A stretch of DNA of 64,000 nt, taken from assembly GCF_023544465.1 (NCBI RefSeq), contig NZ_JALPVL010000003.1:558001-622000 (forward strand), read 5' to 3'. Every line of letters starts with the position of its first letter. Within the stretch, counting starts at the first letter, position 1. Positions 34,567 to 41,466 of the stretch are shown piece after piece. A program made the translations under genes and the position numbers. Under the pieces are notes generated by a model that had not been told where the DNA came from, made no database searches, and was given only the letters and a program-made list of their open reading frames with translations. This DNA comes from Paractinoplanes maris. GTDB lineage: Bacteria > Actinomycetota > Actinomycetes > Mycobacteriales > Micromonosporaceae.

Positions 34567-34923
34567 GTGCACGCGTTCGATGTACTCGGAGATCCCGTCC
34601 GGCGCCGGATCCTGGAGTTGCTCGCCGAGGGTGAGCAGAGCTCCGGGGCCGTCACCGACGTGATCCGGGCCGAGTTCGGGATCTCGCAGCCGGCGGTCTC
34701 CCAGCACCTGCGGGTGCTGCGCGACAACGGCTTCGCGACCGTGCGCCCGCAGGGAGCCCGCCGCCTCTACGCGGTCGACGACACCGCGCTGCGCGAGGCC
34801 GACGCCTGGCTCGCGCGGTTTCGGCGGTTCTGGGCTCCACGCCTGGCCGCCATGGAGACCGAGGTGGCTCGGGGCAAACGGCAGCGACGACTCAATTCAC
34901 CAGAAGGGGAACGCCATGCTTGA
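34567..34923 (+). CDS. ArsR family HTH regulator
   Basis: A 118-residue winged-helix protein starting at GTG: FDVLGDPVRRRILELLAEGEQSSGAV, recognition helix ISQPAVSQHLRVLRDNGFATVRPQGARRLYAVD. No Cys metal-binding motif is present, so it is of the SRPBCC-linked, non-metal type. It overlaps the SRPBCC gene by 8 bp, a pair widely seen in actinobacteria; it likely represses its own operon. Confidence 0.9.
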   Translation: MHAFDVLGDPVRRRILELLAEGEQSSGAVTDVIRAEFGISQPAVSQHLRVLRDNGFATVRPQGARRLYAVDDTALREADAWLARFRRFWAPRLAAMETEVARGKRQRRLNSPEGERHA

Positions 34924-35551
34924 CGTCGATACCCAGATCAGCACCGTGCGCCGCCAGCAGGGCCGCCGCACGCTCGAGGCGGGCGAGGCGCGCGTCCAGA
35001 CGATCAGCCAGGTCTACGACACCGGCATCGAGGACCTGTGGGATGTGGTGACCAACCCCGAGCGCATCGCCCGCTGGTTCCTGCCGGTCGAGGGCGAGCT
35101 CAAGGAGGGCGGCCGCTACCAGCTGATCGGCAACGCGGGCGGCACGATCAACCGGTGCGACCCGCCCAGCGGATACTCCGCCACCTGGGAGTTCGCCGAC
35201 CAGGTGAGCTGGATCGAGGTGCGCCTGACCCCCGAGGGCGACAGCACCCGCTTCGAGCTGGAGCACGTCGCCCACGTCGCCGACGAGTGGTGGGACCAGT
35301 TCGGCCCCGGCGCCACCGGGGTGGGCTGGGACGGCGCCCTCTACGGCCTGGCCAACCACCTGGCCGACCCGTCGACCGCCCCCGACCCGGCATCGATGGC
35401 CACCTGGCACGAGACCCCGGAGGGCAAGTCCTTCTACCGCCAGGCCAGCGACGCCTGGGTCCAGGCCTCGATCGCCGACGGCACCGACCCCGAGGCGGCC
35501 CGGGCCGCGGGTGAGCGCACGTTCGGCTTCTACACCGGCCAGGCGGCCTGA
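34916..35551 (+). CDS. SRPBCC/AHSA1 domain protein
   Basis: A 211-residue START-like fold protein: YDTGIEDLWDVVTNPERIARWFLPVEGELKEGGRYQLIG, then YSATWEFADQVSWIEVRLTPEGDSTRFELEHVAHV and GWDGALYGLANHL, the AHSA1 features. It has a C-terminal helical extension (KSFYRQASDAWVQASI ... GERTFGFYTGQ). Partner of the ArsR upstream. Such proteins bind small hydrophobic ligands; function here unknown. The stop codon lies in the first unit of a 40-bp tandem repeat. Confidence 0.87.
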   Translation: MLDVDTQISTVRRQQGRRTLEAGEARVQTISQVYDTGIEDLWDVVTNPERIARWFLPVEGELKEGGRYQLIGNAGGTINRCDPPSGYSATWEFADQVSWIEVRLTPEGDSTRFELEHVAHVADEWWDQFGPGATGVGWDGALYGLANHLADPSTAPDPASMATWHETPEGKSFYRQASDAWVQASIADGTDPEAARAAGERTFGFYTGQAA

Positions 35552-35614
35552 GCGTCCGCCCGGCCGAGCACGATCCGGCCAGGCAGCCTGAGCGTCCGCC
35601 CGGCCGAGCACGAT
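35535..35614. repeat. Two tandem 40-bp repeats over the SRPBCC stop codon
   Basis: Units 35535-35574 and 35575-35614 differ at one position (AGGCGG versus AGGCAG) and are followed by CCGG. The first unit carries the stop codon of the SRPBCC gene; the second is non-coding. A recent duplication. Confidence 0.85.
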
Positions 35615-35764
35615 CCGGTCGGGCCGGAGCGGAACGACGGCGGTGCGCCCGGCTCCGGGCGCACCGCGTACTGCTCCTCGCGCTGATGCCGTCTCTTTCC
35701 GACATCGCCGGGCGGTGCAAGGCATGTCGACCTCGCATACTGCACGCGCTCGATACTGGAAGGC

Positions 35765-36652
35765 ATGACACTGCTCAACGCCCGGGCCGGCCACTGGACC
35801 TCGGAGACCACCGGAGTGACGGTGATCCTGCCGCCGCCCGGCACGGTCGCCTCGGGCGAGATCCGTGGCGGTGCCCCGGCCAGCCGCGAGTTCGCCCTGC
35901 TGGAGCCCACCCGCCTGGTCGACCGGGTGGACGCGGTGGTGCTGTCCGGCGGTTCCGCCTTCGGCCTGGCCGCCGGCGACGGCGTGATGCAGCTGCTGCG
36001 CGCGCACGGGATCGGGCTGCCCACCCCGGCCGGGCCGGTCCCGATCGTGGTCGGCCTGTCGCTGTTCGACGCCTCGGTGGCGGCGCTCGTCCGGCCCGAT
36101 TTCGCCGAGGGAGGCCGCCTGGCCGCTCAGGCCGCCTTGGACGGCGTGCCCTTCACCACTGGTCCGGTCGGGGCCGGCACCGGCGCCGCCACCGGCAAGT
36201 GGCGGGAACGCCTGGACCCCGGCGGCCTGGGCCTGGCGCAGGCGTCAGCCGGCGAAGCGACGGTGGTGGCACTGGCCGCGGTGAACGCCTGGGGCGACGT
36301 CATCGGCCCGGACGGCCGCCCGCTGATCGCCCCCGGCGAGATTCCGCCCGCGCCCGCCGCTCCCCCGTTCCCCACCGCCAACACGACGATCGCCGTGGTG
36401 CTGACCGACGCCAAGCTGGACAAGGTGGGCTGCAACTGGCTGGCCCAGAGTGCCCACACCGGTTTCGCCCGGGCCCTGAACCCGGCCCACACCCGCTACG
36501 ACGGCGACGCCGTGGTCGCCCTGGCCACCGGCGAGCTGAGCACGCCGGTGGACCTGGAGCACTTGCGAGCTGTCACCGCGGAAACCATGACCGCGGCGAT
36601 CCGTGCCTCATCCCCGGCCCCCGGCTCCGGGCCCACCCCTCTGTCGCGATAG
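35765..36652 (+). CDS. P1 family peptidase (DmpA-like, self-processing)
   Basis: A 295-residue N-terminal-nucleophile hydrolase: GHWTSETTGVTVILPPPGTVASGEIRGGAPASRE, VVLSGGSAFGLAAGDGVMQLL, TGPVGAGTGAATGKW, and the self-cleavage region PFPTANTTIAVVLTDAKL, where the nucleophile is the Thr/Ser of the NTT motif, then AHTGFARALNPAHTRYDGDAVVALATG. Family members are aminopeptidases or beta-peptidases active after autocleavage into two chains. Start ATG with GGAAGG close upstream. Complete. Confidence 0.88.
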   Translation: MTLLNARAGHWTSETTGVTVILPPPGTVASGEIRGGAPASREFALLEPTRLVDRVDAVVLSGGSAFGLAAGDGVMQLLRAHGIGLPTPAGPVPIVVGLSLFDASVAALVRPDFAEGGRLAAQAALDGVPFTTGPVGAGTGAATGKWRERLDPGGLGLAQASAGEATVVALAAVNAWGDVIGPDGRPLIAPGEIPPAPAAPPFPTANTTIAVVLTDAKLDKVGCNWLAQSAHTGFARALNPAHTRYDGDAVVALATGELSTPVDLEHLRAVTAETMTAAIRASSPAPGSGPTPLSR

Positions 36653-36730
36653 ACCGGCCGGTGAACGACAGCCCGTACTGGGCCGGCTCGATGACCTACG
36701 TCGCCTCGGCGGCCGGCGGGACAGCCGCCC

Positions 36731-37240
36731 TCAAGGGGTCCCGCGGTGGCGGGCCGCTGCGGGGGCTGCGGTCGTCAGACGTTCGACCTCGGTGATGACT
36801 TTCCACAGGATGGGCGGGGCGGTGGCACCCTGCACGGTGGAGACCGCCTTGTGGTGACCGCCGCGGTAGGTGACGGTGACTCGGTAGAAGTAGCGGTCGC
36901 AGCAAGAGTTCTTGGGCTGGTAGGCGGGGCGCAGTCGCTTGAACTCGGGGCTTGCCGTCATTCGCAGCACCCGTTGGCTGCCGGCGGTCGAGCGGTCGAC
37001 CGCGAACAGATCCTGTCTTCCCGCGAAACCACCCGAGCGTTCCAGCGTGACCGCGAGGGCCGGCACCGGCGCGGCGGCGACCACCGGCGCGGTGGCGACG
37101 GCCGGCACCGGCGCGGTGGCGACGGCCGGCACCGGCGGGGCGGCGGCGGCCGGCTGCGGCGCGGCGGCCGCGGAAATGGCGTAGGTGGAGGCAGCGACCA
37201 CGCAGGTCGCGGCCGACGCCAGCATGTTCTTTCGTTGCAC
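36731..37240 (-). CDS. Secreted protein with emfourin-like domain
   Basis: A 169-residue protein with GTG start 37240 after GGGGGAA and a signal peptide (MLASAATCVVAASTYAISA). An Ala/Pro/Val-rich repeat linker follows. The C-terminal 95 residues start VTLERSGGFAGRQDLFAVD, continue FKRLRPAYQPKNSCCDRYFYRVTVTYRG and end with PPILWKVITEVERL. The GGFAG strand, Tyr-x-Val-Thr-Val strand and the final Pro-x-Leu helix match emfourin (a protealysin/M4 peptidase inhibitor). If right, it would block secreted thermolysin-like proteases; none is adjacent. Two adjacent Cys are an oddity. Confidence 0.5.
   Translation of the reverse strand: MQRKNMLASAATCVVAASTYAISAAAAPQPAAAAPPVPAVATAPVPAVATAPVVAAAPVPALAVTLERSGGFAGRQDLFAVDRSTAGSQRVLRMTASPEFKRLRPAYQPKNSCCDRYFYRVTVTYRGGHHKAVSTVQGATAPPILWKVITEVERLTTAAPAAARHRGTP
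37058..37141. repeat. Approximate 24-bp repeats in the secreted-protein linker
   Basis: GCGGTGGCGACGGCCGGCAC and variants recur, encoding Ala-Pro-Val-Pro-Ala-Val-Ala-Thr units. Likely a flexible linker that varies in copy number. Confidence 0.6.
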
Positions 37241-37325
37241 TGGGTGTTCCCCCGCGTCGGCGCTGGTTGTTGTCGTCACTCACCCACAACAACGCCATGG
37301 CGATCGCCGAAGACACGCACGACCA

Positions 37326-38048
37326 CTACTGGTGGATCAAGGCCGGCAGCACGAACACCATCGTGGCCGACCAGGTGATGTGGGTCAGGATGGGCGCCAT
37401 GATGCCGCCGGAGGCGCGGCGTTGCAGGGCCAGGATCAGGCCGAGCAGGAACGCGGCGAAGACCAGCATGGGTTTGCCGGTCGCGACCGTGGCGGCGGCG
37501 TAGACGACGGTGGAGATGAGCACGGCGTGGCGCCGGCCGATCGCCGCGAACAGGGCGCCGCGGAAGAAGACCTCCTCGGCCACGCCGTTGAGCAGCGTGA
37601 CCGCCACGATCGGCACGATGGCGCCGTAGCGGGCGTGGGCCAGGACGCTGTTGACCTGCTCGCGCAGCGGCGGCAGCTCGCGGACGACCAGCGAGCGGGC
37701 CACGAAGACGGCGCCCAGCACGAGCCCGGTGACGATCGGGGTGACGATCGGGCGCCGCAGCTTGTCGCGGAACGAGATGCGGCCCAGGTGCAGCGGCCCG
37801 GACAGCAGCGCCCCGCCGACCCAGGTCAGCGCGACCAGCACGGTCAGCAGATAGAAGATGTCGTCGCCGGGGCGTACGGCCAGCGAGAACCCGAGCAGGA
37901 CGGCGCCGGCCACCAGGGTGATCGCGACGACGACGCGGCGCCGGTGGAACTCCCGGTCGGGCTGGTGGTGGTCGCGTTCGACCTGGTCGATCAGCGAGGG
38001 ACCCACGGCCCGTCGGGCGCGGGCCAGCCAGGCCGGGGTGTTGGTCAC
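37326..38048 (-). CDS. CPBP family intramembrane glutamic endopeptidase
   Basis: A 240-residue CAAX-protease/bacteriocin-processing type membrane protein, about 6-8 TM helices. The catalytic motif NGVAEEVFFRGALF (EExxxR) and the closing LTHITWSATMVFVLP (His) are both present, with FAAFLLGLILALQRR as the helix between. Such enzymes cleave within membranes or mature peptides; the target is unknown. The gene is divergent from a DoxX-like protein. Confidence 0.87.
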   Translation of the reverse strand: MTNTPAWLARARRAVGPSLIDQVERDHHQPDREFHRRRVVVAITLVAGAVLLGFSLAVRPGDDIFYLLTVLVALTWVGGALLSGPLHLGRISFRDKLRRPIVTPIVTGLVLGAVFVARSLVVRELPPLREQVNSVLAHARYGAIVPIVAVTLLNGVAEEVFFRGALFAAIGRRHAVLISTVVYAAATVATGKPMLVFAAFLLGLILALQRRASGGIMAPILTHITWSATMVFVLPALIHQ

Positions 38049-38121
38049 CGACTCCCCTTACCCCGGATGCCGCCCGGGATCCCGTAGCTTGGGCAGTCGG
38101 GATCGAGGAGAAGAGGCGGCC

Positions 38122-38532
38122 ATGCGGCGCACGGGCCAGATCGTGCTGGGCGTGCTGCTCTTGTTCACCGGCACGGCCCATCTGACTTTCGCCCGTACGG
38201 ATTTCCAGGCCCAAGTGCCGTCCTGGCTGCCGATCGACGAGAACGTCGTGGTGATCGCGTCCGGTGTGGTCGAGCTGTGCCTCGCGGTGGCCCTGCTGGT
38301 CACCTGGAGGCAACCCGCCCGCGGCATCGCCGGCGCCGTCGTGGCCGCCTTCTTCGTCGCCGTCCTGCCCGGCAACATCGCCCAGCTCACCGAGCACCGG
38401 GACGCGTTCGGTCTCGACACCGACGCCGCCCGCGCGATCCGGTTGCTCTTCCAGCCGCTCCTCGTCGTCTGGGCGCTGGCCACGACCGACGCCGTCGCCA
38501 CCCTGCGTTCCCTACGCCGGCGACGCGCCTGA
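38122..38532 (+). CDS. DoxX-like small membrane protein
   Basis: A 136-residue protein from ATG 38122 preceded by GAGGAGAAGAGG. Four TM helices: GQIVLGVLLLFTGTAHLTFA, VVVIASGVVELCLAVALLV, GIAGAVVAAFFVAVLPGNIAQL and RLLFQPLLVVWALATTDAV. Arrangement and the TGTAHL motif fit DoxX family proteins linked to quinone or thiol redox. Stop lies in unit 1 of the 32-bp repeat block. Confidence 0.8.
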   Translation: MRRTGQIVLGVLLLFTGTAHLTFARTDFQAQVPSWLPIDENVVVIASGVVELCLAVALLVTWRQPARGIAGAVVAAFFVAVLPGNIAQLTEHRDAFGLDTDAARAIRLLFQPLLVVWALATTDAVATLRSLRRRRA

Positions 38533-38643
38533 GATCAGACGTCGCAGGCCGGCGACGCGCCTGAGATCATGCGTCGCAGGCCGGCGACGCGCGTGCGATC
38601 AGACGTCGCAGGCCGGCGACGCGGTTGAGATCAGGCGTCGCAG
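38516..38643. repeat. Four tandem 32-bp units able to form hairpins
   Basis: Units at 38516-38547, 38548-38579, 38580-38611 and 38612-38643 share GCCGGCGACGCG ... GTCGCAG with a few changes. In each, GCGACG(C) pairs with (G)CGTCGC around a loop of about 12; stems are 6 bp in units 1 and 3 and 7 bp in units 2 and 4. The block overlaps the stop of the DoxX-like gene and the 3' coding end of the convergent phosphotransferase gene (stop at 38599). A bidirectional terminator made by duplication is likely. Confidence 0.85.
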
Positions 38644-39528
38644 GGCGGCTCGGGCGGGCGGGGCCCAGGTGGGCTTGCCGCCGGGGCGGCCGTGGACGCC
38701 GTTGTCGCCGATGATGAGGCCACTCAGAGCGCGCGCCATCGCCCAGCCCCGGGCCCGCCGCCGGGTGGCGGCGTCCACGGTCGGCTGGTAGGCGGCGTAG
38801 AAATCGTCGACGGCACCGTCCGGCAGCAGGACCCAGGCGGCGGAGAGGTCGTAGGCCGGGTCACCCGCGCAGAGGTCGCCGAAGTCGATCACGCCGCTCA
38901 GGGTGCCGTCGGTGGTCAGGACGTTGGCCGGGTGCAGGTCGGCGTGGATCCAGAGCGGCGGGCCGGTCCACGGTGGCGCCGTGACCGCGTCGTGCCAGAC
39001 CGCGCGTACGGCGTCCGGGTCAGCGATCAGGCCGCGCTCAGTCGTGCGGGCCACCCCCGCCGCGAACTGGCCGGCCCGGTCGGCCAAGGGACCGCCACGA
39101 TCGCGGCCCGCGGGCGCCCCGGCCGGAGCAGGCTGGTGAAGAGCGGTCAGGAAGGCGGCCAACGATTCCGCCGCGTCCTTGCCCCGCGTCACGGGGGCCT
39201 GGTCGGCCGGGGTGCCCGGGAGCCAGGTGGTGATGAGCCAGGGCCGCGGGAACCGGGCGGACGGCTGACCGATGCGCTGCGGGACGGGCACCGGCAGCGG
39301 GAGGCCCGGGGCGTGCGCGGGCAGCCAGGCGTACTCCTTGAGCAGCGCCTCGTCGTTGTCGCCGACCACCCAGGGAAGCCGCACGGCCAGGTCGTCGCCC
39401 AGGCGCCACAGTTGGTTGGACCAGCCGAGCGCACCCAGCCGGATCGGCCGGTCGGCCAGGTCGGGGTGCTGGTCACGCACCAGCTCCCGGACCAGCTCGG
39501 CGGTGATCTCGACCTCGACGTGCGTCAT
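38599..39528 (-). CDS. Phosphotransferase (APH family)
   Basis: A 309-residue aminoglycoside/homoserine-kinase-like protein: LGALGWSNQLWRLGDDLAVRLPW, ITTWLPGTPAD, catalytic LWIHADLHPANVL and metal-binding VIDFGDLCAGDPAYDLSAAW. The Brenner motif is intact. ATG 39528 gives a start 20 residues before the first conserved strand; earlier in-frame codons lie in the promoter of the PadR gene. It could phosphorylate an antibiotic or a natural metabolite. Its last residues (RLISTASPACDV) are encoded by two units of the 32-bp repeat. Confidence 0.87.
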   Translation of the reverse strand: MTHVEVEITAELVRELVRDQHPDLADRPIRLGALGWSNQLWRLGDDLAVRLPWVVGDNDEALLKEYAWLPAHAPGLPLPVPVPQRIGQPSARFPRPWLITTWLPGTPADQAPVTRGKDAAESLAAFLTALHQPAPAGAPAGRDRGGPLADRAGQFAAGVARTTERGLIADPDAVRAVWHDAVTAPPWTGPPLWIHADLHPANVLTTDGTLSGVIDFGDLCAGDPAYDLSAAWVLLPDGAVDDFYAAYQPTVDAATRRRARGWAMARALSGLIIGDNGVHGRPGGKPTWAPPARAALRRLISTASPACDV

Positions 39529-39577
39529 GCGGCGCAACGCTAGTCCCCGCGCGCCATCCCTTCGCTCGCCACGATAC

Positions 39578-39590
39578 CTTCGTTGCGAAG
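39578..39590. promoter_or_regulatory. Candidate PadR operator
   Basis: CTTCG-TTG-CGAAG is an inverted repeat, flanked by two direct CGATAC (39572-39577, 39603-39608). It is 28 bp before the PadR ATG in the divergent promoter between PadR and the phosphotransferase. Confidence 0.45.
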
Positions 39591-39617
39591 ATATGGTCGC
39601 GTCGATACAGTGGCCGC

Positions 39618-39980
39618 ATGAAGACGCCGCTCCAGGAGCCGACGTTCCTGATCCTGACTGCTCTGGCCAGGGCACCGCTGCATGGCTACGGTCTGATCCT
39701 CGAGGTGAGCGAGCTGTCGCAGGGTCGCCTGTCGCTCCGGCCGGGCACGCTCTACGGCTCCCTCGACCGGCTCGCCGACGACGGGCTGGTGACGGTGGAC
39801 CACACGGAGATCGTCGACGGCCGGGCCCGGAAGTATTACCGGCTCACCGATCGGGGCACCGCGTTGCTGCGGGCCGAGACGGAGCGCATGCGCCGGGCCG
39901 TCGAGGCGGCCACCACCCGCCTGGCGCGCCGTCCGGTGACCGGGCCTTCCGGTGCGAAGCTCGCCGGTGGTGCCGCATGA
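39618..39980 (+). CDS. PadR family regulator
   Basis: A 120-residue winged helix: PTFLILTALARAPLHGYGLILEVSELSQGRLSLRPGTLYGSLDRLADDGLVTVD, RKYYRLTDRGTALLRAE. It is a short form with a single C-terminal helix. ATGA overlap with the next gene. This pair (PadR plus membrane protein) is common in actinobacteria and usually self-repressed by the PadR protein. Confidence 0.9.
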   Translation: MKTPLQEPTFLILTALARAPLHGYGLILEVSELSQGRLSLRPGTLYGSLDRLADDGLVTVDHTEIVDGRARKYYRLTDRGTALLRAETERMRRAVEAATTRLARRPVTGPSGAKLAGGAA

Positions 39981-41014
39981 CCGACGTGCTGCGTGAGCGC
40001 TACACCAAGCTTCTGCGGTGGTACCCAGCTGCCGACCGCGCCGGCCGCGGTGCCGAGATCATCGACACATACGTGGATCTCGCCGCGCCCGGGCAGCGCC
40101 GGCCACGGCCCGGTGACGCCGTCGATCTGATGGTCGGCGGGCTGCGCCGGCACCTGCGAGCCCGCCATGCTCTCGGCCTCGCCGACGCGCTGCCTCCGGC
40201 CGGCACCCTCGCTCTGATGACGGCGACCGTGCTGGCCGGGATCTGGCTGATCACCACCGAGGTTCATGCCGACCAGGACTACTTCGGTCCGCAGAGGGTG
40301 GGACCGTTCCACACGATCGGTGTCTTCGCCTGGGTCGCTTGGCTGCTCACGCCGGTGGCCGCGCTGGCCGGGCTCGGGCGATGGGCGGTCGCCGCCGCGA
40401 CCACCGTGACGGCGGGGGTCGCCGTGGCGGTGTCGGTGGTCCCTCCCCCGGAGCTGACCGCGTTTCACCCGCCCCTGTTCCTGCTCGTGCCGCAGATCGG
40501 GCTCGGCCTCCTCGCCCTGGCCGCGGACAACCGCCGCGGTCTGCGGGACACCGCCGTCGTCCTCGCTCCGGCCGTCACGGCGGCCGCGCCGGCGGCGCTG
40601 GTCGCGGCCGAGCACCATATCGGGCGCGAGGCGCTCTCCGTCGCGGTGCTGATCCTGATCATCTCGGTGATCGTCATGGGCGTGTTCTTCACCGCGCAGC
40701 GCGATCGGCGCGCCTGGTGGCCGGCGGTGTTGTTCGTCGGGCCGGTGCTGCTGCTCGGCATGGGACTCGACCTCAGCCCACGCTTGTCGTTCCTCAGCCG
40801 GCAGGTCGTCGTCGCCTGGACCCTGCTGTCGCTGATCGCGGCCGTCGCCGCACTGGTCACCGCAGTCCACCTGCGGGCCAAGCAAGCCCAGCGTCGGGCG
40901 GCACTGCGCAGTCAGCACCTGCACCGGCTCGCCGAGCAGGCCACCGCCCACGGAGACAGCATGTGCCTGAGCCGGTTGCTGGATCGCCCCGACGCCGGCG
41001 ACCGGCCAGGCTAG
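39977..41014 (+). CDS. Multi-pass membrane protein paired with PadR
   Basis: A 345-residue protein. Residues 1-75 are soluble (YTKLLRWYPAADRAGRGAEIIDTYVDLAAPGQRRPRPGDAVDLMVGGLRRHLRAR), the kind of leader seen in PadR-linked membrane proteins. Then about eight TM helices (LALMTATVLAGIWLITTEV, IGVFAWVAWLLTPVAALAGL, PLFLLVPQIGLGLLALA, AVLILIISVIVMGVFF and others), and a cytosolic tail (RAKQAQRRAALRSQHLHRL). Function unknown; possibly protects the envelope when induced through PadR. Confidence 0.7.
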   Translation: MTDVLRERYTKLLRWYPAADRAGRGAEIIDTYVDLAAPGQRRPRPGDAVDLMVGGLRRHLRARHALGLADALPPAGTLALMTATVLAGIWLITTEVHADQDYFGPQRVGPFHTIGVFAWVAWLLTPVAALAGLGRWAVAAATTVTAGVAVAVSVVPPPELTAFHPPLFLLVPQIGLGLLALAADNRRGLRDTAVVLAPAVTAAAPAALVAAEHHIGREALSVAVLILIISVIVMGVFFTAQRDRRAWWPAVLFVGPVLLLGMGLDLSPRLSFLSRQVVVAWTLLSLIAAVAALVTAVHLRAKQAQRRAALRSQHLHRLAEQATAHGDSMCLSRLLDRPDAGDRPG

Positions 41015-41466
41015 GAGATGCGGCCCCGTCCCTTCAGTCTGTGGATCGTCGCGTCCACCGAGCGAAATTCACCCAGAGCCACTACTGCCTGCTTGACTCT
41101 GCGTCCATCGGCAGGAGCCCCGTAGGTCAGGGTGACCGACGGGCTCGCAGGCGGATGATCACCGTGCCGCCCCTGCACAGCACTAGAACGAAGCCGACGC
41201 CTGCGAGGACCTACGGCAGCTTCTTGCGCTTCTCGTCGGGCTGGGTATCCAGAGTTGCCCGAGCCCATCGACTCCTGCTTCGTCGCGTAAGGCGGTAGCG
41301 AGGAGTGGTACGTCGGCTGCGGCTGACGGACACCCGAGCCAGGGCGCGGCCCGCTGCTGAGGCGGCTGGCCTGGGATCTGCGGCCAGAGCGACGGCTGCT
41401 GCTACCGGTCAGGCGGTGAAGGGGTGCAGGCTCCGGTGCCGCAGCCGTTCTGAGCTCGGGACCGCG
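41015..41466 (-). pseudogene. Probable decayed Pro/Gln-rich membrane protein gene
   Basis: No intact gene lies here. On the minus strand, pieces in different frames look protein-like: LWPQIPGQPPQQRAAPW (about 41345-41400), then PQPTYHSSLPPYATKQE (about 41265-41320), then ATLDTQPDEKRKKLP, a TAG, and VLAGVGFVLVLC-like TM followed by IIRLR (about 41150-41250). This order, a Pro/Gln-rich cytosolic part followed by basic residues and one TM, is typical of small actinobacterial membrane proteins. At least two frameshifts and one stop. Confidence 0.35.

Noticed and set aside
38516..38643. 32-bp repeats as a CRISPR array
   Set aside because: The units are directly joined without spacers.
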